A program made the translations under genes and the position numbers. Shown here in pieces: positions 43,530-52,227 of a stretch of DNA of 64,000 nt. Origin of the DNA: Desulfatibacillum alkenivorans DSM 16219 (GTDB lineage: Bacteria > Desulfobacterota > Desulfobacteria > Desulfobacterales > Desulfatibacillaceae); assembly GCF_900142135.1 (NCBI RefSeq), contig NZ_FQZU01000015.1:1-64000 (forward strand), given 5' to 3'. The notes under the pieces are model-generated. The model saw nothing but the letters and a program-made list of their open reading frames with translations, searched no databases and had not been told where the DNA came from. Each line of letters opens with the position of its first letter. The stretch's first letter is position 1.

Positions 43530-45362
43530 ATGAAGCAAGTAAAAATATACCTGTGGAACTCCATGATGGGGCAAGTGTACTCCGCCAGCGACAGTTTTCT
43601 GGATAACGGCCTGGCGTATTTGCAGGCCGCCTGCGAAGCCAAGGGCATGGACGTGGAACTGGACGATCCGGCCAACATGGATTTTATGACCGGTTTCGTG
43701 CAAAGCGTTCCCGGCGTAAGAAGCCTTTCCGCCAAGCTCTCCCTGCTGGCGCCCAGGGTTTTCCGGCCTAATCCGGATGCCGGCGACATGCAGTCCTGGT
43801 ACGCCTTGCAGGAGGAGGCGAGCCAAATCATTGCCGGAAAAATGGAGGAGTACCTTTTGGATCTGGCCAAAAAAATCCAAAAAGGGCGCTATCACATCCT
43901 GGGGATTAAAACCTGGCTGGGCAAACGCCATATTTACTCCGAGAGGCTGGCGGCTTTGGTTCAGGAGCACGCCCCCGAGACCATCATCATATCCGGCGGT
44001 CCCCAGATGAACCAATTCCAGGAGGATTGCCTGACGGACAATCAGTTTGACCTGGGCGTGTATTCGGAGGGGGAAAAGGCTCTTGTCCGGGTTGCGGAGA
44101 TTGCGGCTGACAAGCGCGCCCAGGGCTGGAAAAAGGGGCAAATCCTTTCCTTCATCGCCTCCCTGGCCGACCGGGACCTGATTCCCAACCTGGTCTACCG
44201 GAAAGACGGGGCGATCCGGAAAACCCGCGCAAAATTCGCCTCCCTGGACGATCTTCCCCTGCCTCTGTATTCCTGCGGGGAAGGCAAGGTGAACGTGGGC
44301 GTGGTCGTGGACGATCTGGGTTGCTATTACAAAAAAGGCTGCGCTTTTTGCGCCCACAAAACAAGCCTGGGCGGCTACCGTCCCCGCAAGATCATCCGGA
44401 CCATGGCTGAAATCGAGCACCTCATCACTCAGGACATCGGCCTTTTCCGATTTTCCAGCTCCGCCACCCCAGCCAACAAAGGCTATAAAATCGCCCTCAA
44501 AGCCCTGTCCCGCGGCGTGAACATGGAGTTTTCCATGTTCACCCGGGGAGAGCACAGCGCGTTAAAGCGCTACCCGGAGCTTGTGCACAAATACCAGGTT
44601 ATGGCCAAGGCCGGATTGCGGGCCGTGTTCCTGGGCGTGGAAGCGGCTAACCAGCGGGTTTTGGACGAAATCGTGGAAAAGGGCAATACCGTGGACGACC
44701 TGTTTTATACGGTCGCCGCCATCAAAGAGGCCTCCATGCTGGAAAAGACTCACGTGGACGTGGGCCTTAGCTTTATCCATCCCGTTCCTCTTCCCAAGGG
44801 CCTGGACGCGGAGGAAATTATGCATGATAACCTGTCGTTTTTGCAAAAACTGGAAGAACGCAACTGCCGCGTGGATTCCGTGCTGGTGACTCCGGCCGGG
44901 CCTTTGCCCGGCGCCCGGTGGTTCGAGGAGCAGGTGCGTTACGGCTTTGCTCTGCCGGAGGACTTTTTGTCCACCTATATGCGGTACAATTTTGAACTGG
45001 GCAAAGATCCTAAAACCTGGCCGGACATCGGCATTAACCTGAACGGACGCTCCTTTAAGGAAATGCTGGAGGAGGCCGGACGTTTTTCCCAGATTCTGGC
45101 GGACAAGGGCTATGCCGTGAATCTTACGGACGAGCATTGCCTGTGCGCCCGGGCCTGCGGCTTTCTCGGACATGAAGGTTTGCTGGAGTTCAAACAAAAA
45201 AGCGATCAGGCCATTTTATGCCTGGATTACGCCTTTTTAAACAAAATGGCCGGGACTATCAACAAGCACAGCCGCCTGATAGCCCGGAAAAACGCCTTTC
45301 ACCCCCTGAACAGGAGGAACGCGGGATTGGAAGCGCAAAAACGTAAAGCCGTCCATGGGTAG
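43530..45362 (+). CDS. Radical SAM protein with B12-binding-like N-terminus and CX5CX2C cluster motif
   Basis: Protein of 610 residues. The N-terminal ~200 residues resemble the cobalamin-binding domain of B12-type radical SAM proteins (HILGIKTWLGKRH, IIISGGPQMNQF, GVYSEGEKALVRV) but no DxHxxG is seen. The iron-sulfur motif is C265-YYKKG-C271-AF-C274, with five residues between the first two cysteines instead of three. The barrel continues with ITQDIGLFRFSSSATPANKG and AVFLGVEAANQRVLDEIVEKG. The final ~150 residues include a second cysteine group (HCLCARACGF) that could bind an extra cluster. GGAGG precedes the ATG; it is co-transcribed with the acyltransferase. Substrate unknown. Confidence 0.78.
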   Translation: MKQVKIYLWNSMMGQVYSASDSFLDNGLAYLQAACEAKGMDVELDDPANMDFMTGFVQSVPGVRSLSAKLSLLAPRVFRPNPDAGDMQSWYALQEEASQIIAGKMEEYLLDLAKKIQKGRYHILGIKTWLGKRHIYSERLAALVQEHAPETIIISGGPQMNQFQEDCLTDNQFDLGVYSEGEKALVRVAEIAADKRAQGWKKGQILSFIASLADRDLIPNLVYRKDGAIRKTRAKFASLDDLPLPLYSCGEGKVNVGVVVDDLGCYYKKGCAFCAHKTSLGGYRPRKIIRTMAEIEHLITQDIGLFRFSSSATPANKGYKIALKALSRGVNMEFSMFTRGEHSALKRYPELVHKYQVMAKAGLRAVFLGVEAANQRVLDEIVEKGNTVDDLFYTVAAIKEASMLEKTHVDVGLSFIHPVPLPKGLDAEEIMHDNLSFLQKLEERNCRVDSVLVTPAGPLPGARWFEEQVRYGFALPEDFLSTYMRYNFELGKDPKTWPDIGINLNGRSFKEMLEEAGRFSQILADKGYAVNLTDEHCLCARACGFLGHEGLLEFKQKSDQAILCLDYAFLNKMAGTINKHSRLIARKNAFHPLNRRNAGLEAQKRKAVHG

Positions 45363-45393
45363 CAACGCCAAGTTGCTGTGAAACAAGTCCGTA

Positions 45394-45430
45394 ATGACGC
45401 TGGGTCCCCGTTTCCGGGACCCGGCGTCAT
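45394..45430. terminator. Strong hairpin between convergent genes, related to the 11619 repeat
   Basis: ATGACGC-T-GGGTCCC, loop CGTTTCC, GGGACCC-G-GCGTCAT: a 15-bp stem with one mismatch, between the radical SAM gene and the hybrid kinase gene. It contains GACGCTGGGTCCCCG, the same sequence that bounds the element at 11619-11860, so a dispersed repeat is serving as, or sits at, a terminator position. No long T tract follows. Confidence 0.65.
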
Positions 45431-45432
45431 CC

Positions 45433-47781
45433 TCAAATTTTGCCGTCCAGCACTTTGCGGATTTTACTTAGGAAATCGTTGACGGAAAACGGCTTCTGGA
45501 TGTACCGGACTCCCCGGTCCAGTACGCCGTGATGGGCGATGACATTGGATGTGTAGCCTGACATAAACAAGTGCTTCAGGCCGGGCCGGATTTCCTCCAG
45601 CCTGCTTTTCATGGCGCTGCCGTTCATTTCCGGCATGACCACGTCGGTGATCACAAGATCCAGAGGACCGTCCCATTGGCGAACTATTTCCAAAGCTTCG
45701 TGGGGAGTGCTTGAGGCGAGAACCTGGTATCCGTTGCGTTTCAAAATTGCCGTGCACATGTTCAAAATGGCCTTTTCATCCTCAACCACCAAAATGGTTT
45801 CGGTTCCCGGAGCAGGGGCGGGCGATGCTTTGCGGAGGGCGGTTTCGTTTTTTAAAGACCGGGGCAGATAAATCCGGAAAACAGTCCCCTGGCCCGGCTC
45901 GCTCTCCACTTTGATGAAACCTTTGTTCTGACGCACAATGCCGTACACGGTGGCAAGGCCCAATCCGGTGCCTTCCCCCACGCCTTTGGTGGTGAAAAAG
46001 GGTTCGAAAATCATGTGCATGGTTTCTTCATCCATGCCTTTTCCGTTGTCTCCGACTTCCAGCACCACGTAGTCGCCGGGGGTGAAATCCGCACTCTCCT
46101 GGCTTTTCCTATTGTTTAAAGAGGCGTTGTATGTGGCGATTGTCATGCGCCCCACGCCTTGGATGGCGTCTTTGACGTTTACGGCCAGATTGGCCAGGAT
46201 TTGATCCACCTGGCTGGGATCCATCTCAACGGGCCAAACGTCCGGGCTTGGGCTCCAATTCAACGCGATGTTTTCTCCGATGAGCCTGCGGAGCATCTTG
46301 AGCATGGAGTCGACGGAATCATTGAGATTCATGACAATGGGCCTGGCGATCTGTTTGCGGGCGAAGCCGAGCAATTGCCGGGTCAGGTTGGCGGAGCGCT
46401 TGGCGGCATCCAGGATTTCGGTAAGGTCCTCCCGGATTTTCGCATCCATGGCCGTGGCATCCAGAGCCATTTCCGCGTGCCCTACGATGACCCCCAGCAT
46501 ATTATTGAAGTCATGGGCCACCCCGCCCGCCAGACGCCCTACGGATTCCATTTTTTGAGCTTGGAGCAACTGCCTTTGAAGCCGCTGCTTCTCCTCCTCC
46601 GCCCTTTGACGCTGCGTGATGTCCAGGTTGACCACCACGGCGGCTTCCACCTCTCCCTTGTGGTCCAGAACCGGAGCGGTGTAGTTGAGGATCACCCTTT
46701 TTTCTCCGTCAAAGGCTTCGATCTCCAAAATTTCATCCAGTATTGTGACGCCCTCGTTCACCGTCTTGGCCAGAGCCCAGTCTTCGGGGCCGACTTCTTC
46801 ACCGGATGGCAGCTTCCGGGCTTTAAACACGCCGTATTCCTCCTGGCCCACCTTAGGCTCTCCTCCCCATATTTTTTGGCCCATGGGGTTGCCCCGGAGC
46901 AATCGCCCCTTTTTGTCGGCGAACCAGAGGCCCACGGGGAGAATGTCAAAAACCCGGCTCATGAGGTTTTCCCTCCGCCGCAACTCCTGCTCCATGATTT
47001 TCCGGTCTGTAATGTCGTTGGTGTAACCCAAAAAACGGGTCTCGGACAGCTTGGTTGCGAACACGGACCACCACCGGACTTCTCCGTCCTTTCGGATTAA
47101 GGGAAGCTCCCCATATGCCTTGCCGTTTTTGACTAATTGCTGAAAATGAGCCTTGCCCTCCTCGTGGCTTTCCGGCGGAACAAGGCTGAGGATGCTCATG
47201 GAAAGCAGCTCCTCCTCGCTGTACCCGGTCTGCCGGCGCGCCTCGCTGTTTACCTCCAGGTATTCCCCGTGCTCATTGGTCACGAACACCCCGTAGGGGG
47301 CGTGTGATATGTAATCATGATACTTCTGCTCGCTGGAGCGCAGGTCGATTTCCGCCTGCTTGCGGGAGGTGATGTCCTGAAAGGTTCCCCGCACTTTTCG
47401 GGGGACGCCTTCTTCAAAGACGGCCTCGCCCGTCAACCGGCACCATATTTCTCGGTTGCTCCACGTTTTTCGGTTGACCTCCAGGTCAAAGGGCTTCCCT
47501 GTTTCCAGGCATTCGGCAATAGCCGATTCCAAAGCCAGGCGGCCATCCTCAGAGTAATAGTGCATGTGCTCCAGAGGCGAGACGGGCTCCGTACCGTCGA
47601 ATTCCAGGATGTCGTAAAGAGATCGGGTCCATGCCGCCTTTCCCGTTTCCAGATCAAACTCCCAGCCTCCGATTTTCGCCATGCGGCCTGTTTCATCCAA
47701 AATATCTGCGCTGCTGGACAACTGCCTCCGGAGCTTGATCACGGTTTTTTCAAGATCTTCATAGCTGGGTTTGGCTTGCAT
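45433..47781 (-). CDS. Hybrid histidine kinase with three PAS domains and C-terminal receiver
   Basis: Protein of 782 residues with no membrane segment, so cytoplasmic. PAS domains at about 30-145, 150-265 and 275-400; the joining [12 protein letters not shown] and [12 protein letters not shown] are PAC ends. The H-box is [16 protein letters not shown], the N-box [16 protein letters not shown], then [29 protein letters not shown]. The receiver begins [14 protein letters not shown], with the phosphorylatable aspartate in [13 protein letters not shown] and the lysine in YIQKPFS. H-box and N-box are of the HisKA_4-like type common in deltaproteobacteria. No separate DNA-binding partner is adjacent; signal unknown. 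Confidence 0.92.
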   Translation of the reverse strand: MQAKPSYEDLEKTVIKLRRQLSSSADILDETGRMAKIGGWEFDLETGKAAWTRSLYDILEFDGTEPVSPLEHMHYYSEDGRLALESAIAECLETGKPFDLEVNRKTWSNREIWCRLTGEAVFEEGVPRKVRGTFQDITSRKQAEIDLRSSEQKYHDYISHAPYGVFVTNEHGEYLEVNSEARRQTGYSEEELLSMSILSLVPPESHEEGKAHFQQLVKNGKAYGELPLIRKDGEVRWWSVFATKLSETRFLGYTNDITDRKIMEQELRRRENLMSRVFDILPVGLWFADKKGRLLRGNPMGQKIWGGEPKVGQEEYGVFKARKLPSGEEVGPEDWALAKTVNEGVTILDEILEIEAFDGEKRVILNYTAPVLDHKGEVEAAVVVNLDITQRQRAEEEKQRLQRQLLQAQKMESVGRLAGGVAHDFNNMLGVIVGHAEMALDATAMDAKIREDLTEILDAAKRSANLTRQLLGFARKQIARPIVMNLNDSVDSMLKMLRRLIGENIALNWSPSPDVWPVEMDPSQVDQILANLAVNVKDAIQGVGRMTIATYNASLNNRKSQESADFTPGDYVVLEVGDNGKGMDEETMHMIFEPFFTTKGVGEGTGLGLATVYGIVRQNKGFIKVESEPGQGTVFRIYLPRSLKNETALRKASPAPAPGTETILVVEDEKAILNMCTAILKRNGYQVLASSTPHEALEIVRQWDGPLDLVITDVVMPEMNGSAMKSRLEEIRPGLKHLFMSGYTSNVIAHHGVLDRGVRYIQKPFSVNDFLSKIRKVLDGKI

Positions 47782-47977
47782 GCATAACCTCTGTGATGAA
47801 CAAATGCAGCGGGTCCACGCCCTTATAAATCAAGGGCATCATGGATTTTTTGCGGGTTAAATGTACGTGTAACGGGAAAATTACTTGGCCGCGAATAACG
47901 AATTGATAATAGACCACAAAGCCCATTTAGCGCAAGAAAATTAGGCCGCAATCCAGGAGGCGCGGCCAGGGGGGATG

Positions 47978-49588
47978 CTACTTGTCTTTCCAGACCGCGG
48001 CCAGGTCTATGCGAAAAACTCCTGACATGGAGTGAATCCACAACCGGTCCCGGGAGTCCAACTGCATGCCGTGGGGCCTGCCTCCCACCCGGATTTCCCA
48101 GAGCCGTTTTCCGCTTTCCAGGTCAATGGCGAAAACCTTGCCCGAACAATACCCCAGGACGTAGATGACATTGCGCTTCGGGTCCAGGCTAAGATACCTG
48201 GCGTGGCGTTCGCCTTCATACACCCTTTCGATGGCGAAATCCCTCACACGCACCTTGGTCAGGCCGTCCCATACATTGGACTGGCAATATAAGGCGTCCT
48301 CCTCCGGGGTGAGGGCCATGGAGGTCAGGGAAAACAAGTCCCATTGTTGGGTGCGCAGGATTTTCAAGGAGTCCGGGTCGATTTCCGAAATGTCCCTTCC
48401 CTGCCAGGTGGCGACCACCATGTATAACAGCCGGGTTTCCCTGGACTGGGAAATGCACCAGGCCCAGCCCCCCTCGCCCAGGGTTCCGGGCTCGTACAGC
48501 GGCATGACCTTTACCTGCCGGTTGGCCTCCAGGTCCACCACCGCTATGCTGGGATACATGGACGTGGCGATGTACAGGGCCTTTCCGTTCACGTCCAAAG
48601 CCATGTCCATAGGCTCCCACAGCATGGGGGGGACGTAGCCTCCCACCGGGATGGACCGGACGATGGACAGGTCTTTCTTGGAGATTTCGTAAAGATGGTT
48701 GTCGTGCCAGGGCGCCACAAACATGCCGTCCCTGGTCATCTCCACCCGGCGCACGTTGTGCTCCGTCAGCAAATAGGAGATTTCTCCGGTGTCCAGGTCC
48801 TTTTTTACGATGGCGGGAATAGTGGTGCTTCCGTAGGCGTAATAGGTCCCTCCGTAAAAGGCGAATAAGGCGTTCAACTTTTCATCGAAAAACACCTCCC
48901 GCACCTTGTTGGAGGCTCTAATCTCGCCGCGGGTTTTGAATCCCGTCCCCGGGGGGGTCAGGTAGGCGAGGTTGTCCGGGTAATCCCTAAGCAAAGCCTG
49001 GGCGACTTCCCCCACGTCCATGATTTTGACCACGCCCGCCTGGGATAGGATTGTTTCGTCCGAGGCTGCTCCGGCGCCCCCGATTTTCCATTGCACGATA
49101 AAAATTATCGTTGTAATGGCCAAGGGCAGAAACACCGCGCAAATCATCCTGAATCTTCCCGCCCGGACCGCCAGCAGGTAATATATGACTATCCAATAAG
49201 CCAGCGCAACCCAGGCCCATCCCATAACGGAGCGCCACATCAGGAAATTGTTGACCAGAAAAAAACTCCAGTAAATTTTAAACCCCGGAGTCGCCTGGAG
49301 CTTGATCAAAATATAGACCACAAAGATCCCGTAAAACATGGCCCACATGACTACGTTGCACAGCCAGTAATAAAAACGCCTTCGGCCGGAAGGGGCCGAG
49401 CCTTGGGATCGGGGATGCAGGTCTGTAAATGTTTTGGTCGCCCGCCATTCAAAGAGCATTACGGGAGTAAACAGGAGCACCACTGCGGACAGGCTGGTTA
49501 CGGTTTCGGTGCAGCACAGGATCAGGACGCCGTGCATATACAGAAAAACCGCCCAGGCCGTCCAAATCGGAAAAAACCAACGGTTCAT
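47978..49588 (-). CDS. Integral membrane protein with C-terminal beta-propeller
   Basis: Protein of 536 residues from the ATG at 49588, which has GAGGCG 5 nt upstream; an ATG at 49633 is possible but has a poor site. Roughly the first 185 residues hold about six membrane segments (AWAVFLYMHGVLILCC, SAVVLLFTPVMLFEW, YYWLCNVVMWAMFYGIFVVY and others). The rest resembles a YVTN/NHL-like propeller (MALDVNGKALYIATSMYPS, MALTPEEDALYCQSNVWDG, SLDPKRNVIYVLGYCSGKV). No quinoprotein or enzyme motif was recognised. It ends the four-gene radical SAM operon, so it may bind or move the product of these enzymes (inference). Confidence 0.75.
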   Translation of the reverse strand: MNRWFFPIWTAWAVFLYMHGVLILCCTETVTSLSAVVLLFTPVMLFEWRATKTFTDLHPRSQGSAPSGRRRFYYWLCNVVMWAMFYGIFVVYILIKLQATPGFKIYWSFFLVNNFLMWRSVMGWAWVALAYWIVIYYLLAVRAGRFRMICAVFLPLAITTIIFIVQWKIGGAGAASDETILSQAGVVKIMDVGEVAQALLRDYPDNLAYLTPPGTGFKTRGEIRASNKVREVFFDEKLNALFAFYGGTYYAYGSTTIPAIVKKDLDTGEISYLLTEHNVRRVEMTRDGMFVAPWHDNHLYEISKKDLSIVRSIPVGGYVPPMLWEPMDMALDVNGKALYIATSMYPSIAVVDLEANRQVKVMPLYEPGTLGEGGWAWCISQSRETRLLYMVVATWQGRDISEIDPDSLKILRTQQWDLFSLTSMALTPEEDALYCQSNVWDGLTKVRVRDFAIERVYEGERHARYLSLDPKRNVIYVLGYCSGKVFAIDLESGKRLWEIRVGGRPHGMQLDSRDRLWIHSMSGVFRIDLAAVWKDK

Positions 49589-49651
49589 GAATACGCCTCG
49601 TGCGTAGGCAGCTAATGTTCCGCCCTTGTCCATTTACGTCCCAATCATCCT

Positions 49652-51142
49652 TTAGATTTTTTGCCCGGCGCCTTGCCCGAAACGCGCTGCGGCCGCCCCC
49701 CAAACCTGTTTGGCCAGGCTTTTGAGCTTATGCAGAAAAAGATAATCCAAAAAACGGAAAAGAGTTCCTGAAATTCGGCCTCCGTTTTTGGAGACATGCC
49801 GGTATATGGCCCACAACCGCCTTGGACTGCATAAAAACAGAAGATAGGCCAGGGATTGATACATCCGTAATTCCGTTGCGCCTACATGGGCCAAGCTGTC
49901 CTTGACGTTAAAATATAAAGAGCTTCCCGCTTTCGGGCCGCCGGGTGTCTTGCTGCAATATTCCCGGGCCAGTTCCGTCCCTTCCTGAGGAATCACGATG
50001 AAAAAAAAAGCGCCATGCATCGGACTTCTCCACGCCCAGAACAGGGTTTTCAGGATTTCACGCCGGGTCTCCGTGGGAAAGCCCAACATAAAAAATCCCC
50101 AGCAAAAAATCCCCAGCTCCGAAGCAATCGCCGCGTTTTCCTCCAGTTTTTCCAGGTTGATATTTTTTTTGGCCAGTTTTTGAATGCGCGGCGATGCGGA
50201 CTCTACGGCTATATCGATGTGGTAGGTCCCCACCGAAGCCAGGGCCTCCAAAACCTCCCGGTCCAAAATGTCCGACCGGAGCCCGTTGGGAAAAGTGAAA
50301 GCCGTTTTCAGCCCCCGCCTTTTGATCTCACTGCAAATTTTCAGAACGCGCTTTTTGTTCAGGTTAAATACATCATCAATTATTTCAAATTCATGAATTC
50401 CAAAATCCGTTATCAGCCGCTCAATTTCGTCCACCACCTGTAAGGCGTCCATAGGCCTGAATTTTTTTGAAAAGATGTCATGGCAGTATATGCAGTGATA
50501 CGGGCATCCCCGGGACGTCATTATGTACGCGTAGGGCTCTTTCGTGCTCATGGGGGTCATTCGGGGCTGATGCTGGTATTCCATGAGATCAATCAGATCA
50601 TAGGCGGGGAACGGCATGCTTTTGATGTCAATCAGATCTTTGTTTTTAGGCCGGCAAACCGTTTTACCGTCCGGGTCTGAAAAGGCCAGGCCGCTGATTT
50701 CCCTGCCGGGATGGGAGAGCCCCTGTTCGAACATTTCCAAAAGGCTTACAAACGCCTTTTCCCCTTCTCCCATGACCAGATAGTCCGCGGGAATGTGCTT
50801 TATCAGGTCAGGGCCCGCGGATGATGCAAGGGGGCCGCCCAGGACGACGGGAATATTCGGGAAGTTCTTTTTCAGGAAAGGAATCAGCGCGTCAACCCGG
50901 CCGGCGTCGGCGCTCATGGCGCTGACGCCGATGCAATCCGGCCTCAGCTCCTCAATATAGGCAATCCACTCCTTTTGGGTTTTTGGATGAATCCGTTCAT
51001 CCAGGATAGTGAACTGATCCTTTCCCGGACGCACTTTGTTTGCATAGGCGGCCAGGCACAACAATCCCAGGGGAGGGGCGACGGAGTCTCCGGTTTCCAG
51101 AACCGCCTTTCTCATGGCTTTAATCAATAAAACGCGGGACAT
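49652..51142 (-). CDS. B12-binding-type radical SAM protein (paralogue 1)
   Basis: Protein of 496 residues. The N-terminal domain (APPLGLLCLAAYANKVRPGK, VVLGGPLASSAGPDLI, YLVMGEGEKAFVSLL) is of the cobalamin-binding type but lacks DxHxxG. The [4Fe-4S] cysteines are C213, C217 and C220 in RGCPYHCIYCHD. The barrel follows (FEIIDDVFNLNKKRVLKI, IDIAVESASPRIQKLAKKNI, WGFFMLGFPTETRRE). The C-terminal ~100 residues are hydrophobic and basic, as expected for a membrane-facing enzyme. It aligns without gaps over its first 220 residues with the protein at 52228. Likely class-B radical methylase or related C-C-forming enzyme; substrate unknown. Confidence 0.87.
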   Translation of the reverse strand: MSRVLLIKAMRKAVLETGDSVAPPLGLLCLAAYANKVRPGKDQFTILDERIHPKTQKEWIAYIEELRPDCIGVSAMSADAGRVDALIPFLKKNFPNIPVVLGGPLASSAGPDLIKHIPADYLVMGEGEKAFVSLLEMFEQGLSHPGREISGLAFSDPDGKTVCRPKNKDLIDIKSMPFPAYDLIDLMEYQHQPRMTPMSTKEPYAYIMTSRGCPYHCIYCHDIFSKKFRPMDALQVVDEIERLITDFGIHEFEIIDDVFNLNKKRVLKICSEIKRRGLKTAFTFPNGLRSDILDREVLEALASVGTYHIDIAVESASPRIQKLAKKNINLEKLEENAAIASELGIFCWGFFMLGFPTETRREILKTLFWAWRSPMHGAFFFIVIPQEGTELAREYCSKTPGGPKAGSSLYFNVKDSLAHVGATELRMYQSLAYLLFLCSPRRLWAIYRHVSKNGGRISGTLFRFLDYLFLHKLKSLAKQVWGAAAARFGQGAGQKI

Positions 51143-51172
51143 GCAATACCCCTCTTTGTTGCATTGGGACTC

Positions 51173-52222
51173 TCAAGGCCTGTTAACCGGGCAGTCGTGA
51201 AATCGCCGGTAGCTTCGGGTGAGATCGGACCGCCACATTCTCAGGACTATATCGGACAACGGCTCGTTTGTCACGGCGCCGAACTTTTCCTCCATGTAGC
51301 AGCAGGGCTGCACGTCGCCGAAGGCCGTCACGTGAAACATGAGCCTGTCCAGGGCCGCGCACGAAAACACCGCTTTTGGATGGTTAATCCAGTCCGACTC
51401 CCAATAGACCCTGCCGGGCTTTAGCAGCTTGCGCATTTGAGCGATTTCGTCCCGGGAAAGCACCACGCGTGTTTTTCCCTCCCAGCCTCCGCACATGATG
51501 GAAGTGAGCATGCGCACCCGGGCGCCCAGGCCGCCCGCCAGGTCCAGGATGGCCTGCAAATCTCCATTGTCCAGATTTTTCTTGGTTGCCACCGCAGACA
51601 CATCGCAGCGAATGCCGTTTTCCAGGCATAGCCTGACGCCCTGCACTGCTCGGGCGTGAAGCCCTTCCACCCCGCGAAAGGCGTCATGGAGCCTGGGCCG
51701 GGCGTGGTCCAGGCTCACCCTGACGTGATCCGTCCCAAGGGCCGCCAGGCTTTTCACCCTGTCCGAATCCAGCAGATACCCGTTGGTGTCCAGGCTCACC
51801 CGCATGCCAAGGCCTTTGGCCGTTCTGACGAAATCGTCCAGGTTGGGGTGCAGCAGGGGCTCCCCTCCGAACAGGTACAGGTTCGCGGTCCCGGCTTTGC
51901 TGCATTGTTTTATGAGGTCGATGATCTGGCCCCTGGAAAGTTCCGGCCGGTTTTTTTGCTGATTGGTTCGGGATCCGCAATGGGGGCACTGGCACTGGCA
52001 TTGATAGGTCAGGGAAATCATGGCCGTGGCCCCGAACAAAGGCGCGGACATCATCCTCATGGAGGGCATGAGCGCGTCTTTGTACGCAGCCAGAATCAAT
52101 CGGGACAGGGGATCGTCGAACCGGGAAAATCGTTCGGCCAGCCTGCTCCGGGCCTTGTTCAGGCCCTGAGAAGCGCCTGCTCGCAAGCCGGCCCGGACCG
52201 ATGAAGTCTTTTCCTTTCCCAT
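51173..52222 (-). CDS. Radical SAM/SPASM-type protein
   Basis: Protein of 349 residues. The SAM cluster motif is C75-QCQ-C79-PH-C82 within LTYQCQCQCPHCGS, with an additional cysteine at 77. The glycine-rich motif is LYLFGGEPLLHPN, followed by VSLDTNGYLL. The C-terminal SPASM-like region has cysteines in FSCAALD, GDVQPCCYMEEKFG and FHDCPVN. The family includes peptide-maturing enzymes, but no precursor peptide gene is seen next to it. The N-terminal ~60 residues are basic and helical. It starts 5 bp after the upstream paralogue ends and lies 30 bp before the next, so it is translated from the same transcript. Confidence 0.87.
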   Translation of the reverse strand: MGKEKTSSVRAGLRAGASQGLNKARSRLAERFSRFDDPLSRLILAAYKDALMPSMRMMSAPLFGATAMISLTYQCQCQCPHCGSRTNQQKNRPELSRGQIIDLIKQCSKAGTANLYLFGGEPLLHPNLDDFVRTAKGLGMRVSLDTNGYLLDSDRVKSLAALGTDHVRVSLDHARPRLHDAFRGVEGLHARAVQGVRLCLENGIRCDVSAVATKKNLDNGDLQAILDLAGGLGARVRMLTSIMCGGWEGKTRVVLSRDEIAQMRKLLKPGRVYWESDWINHPKAVFSCAALDRLMFHVTAFGDVQPCCYMEEKFGAVTNEPLSDIVLRMWRSDLTRSYRRFHDCPVNRP

Positions 52223-52227
52223 AATCC

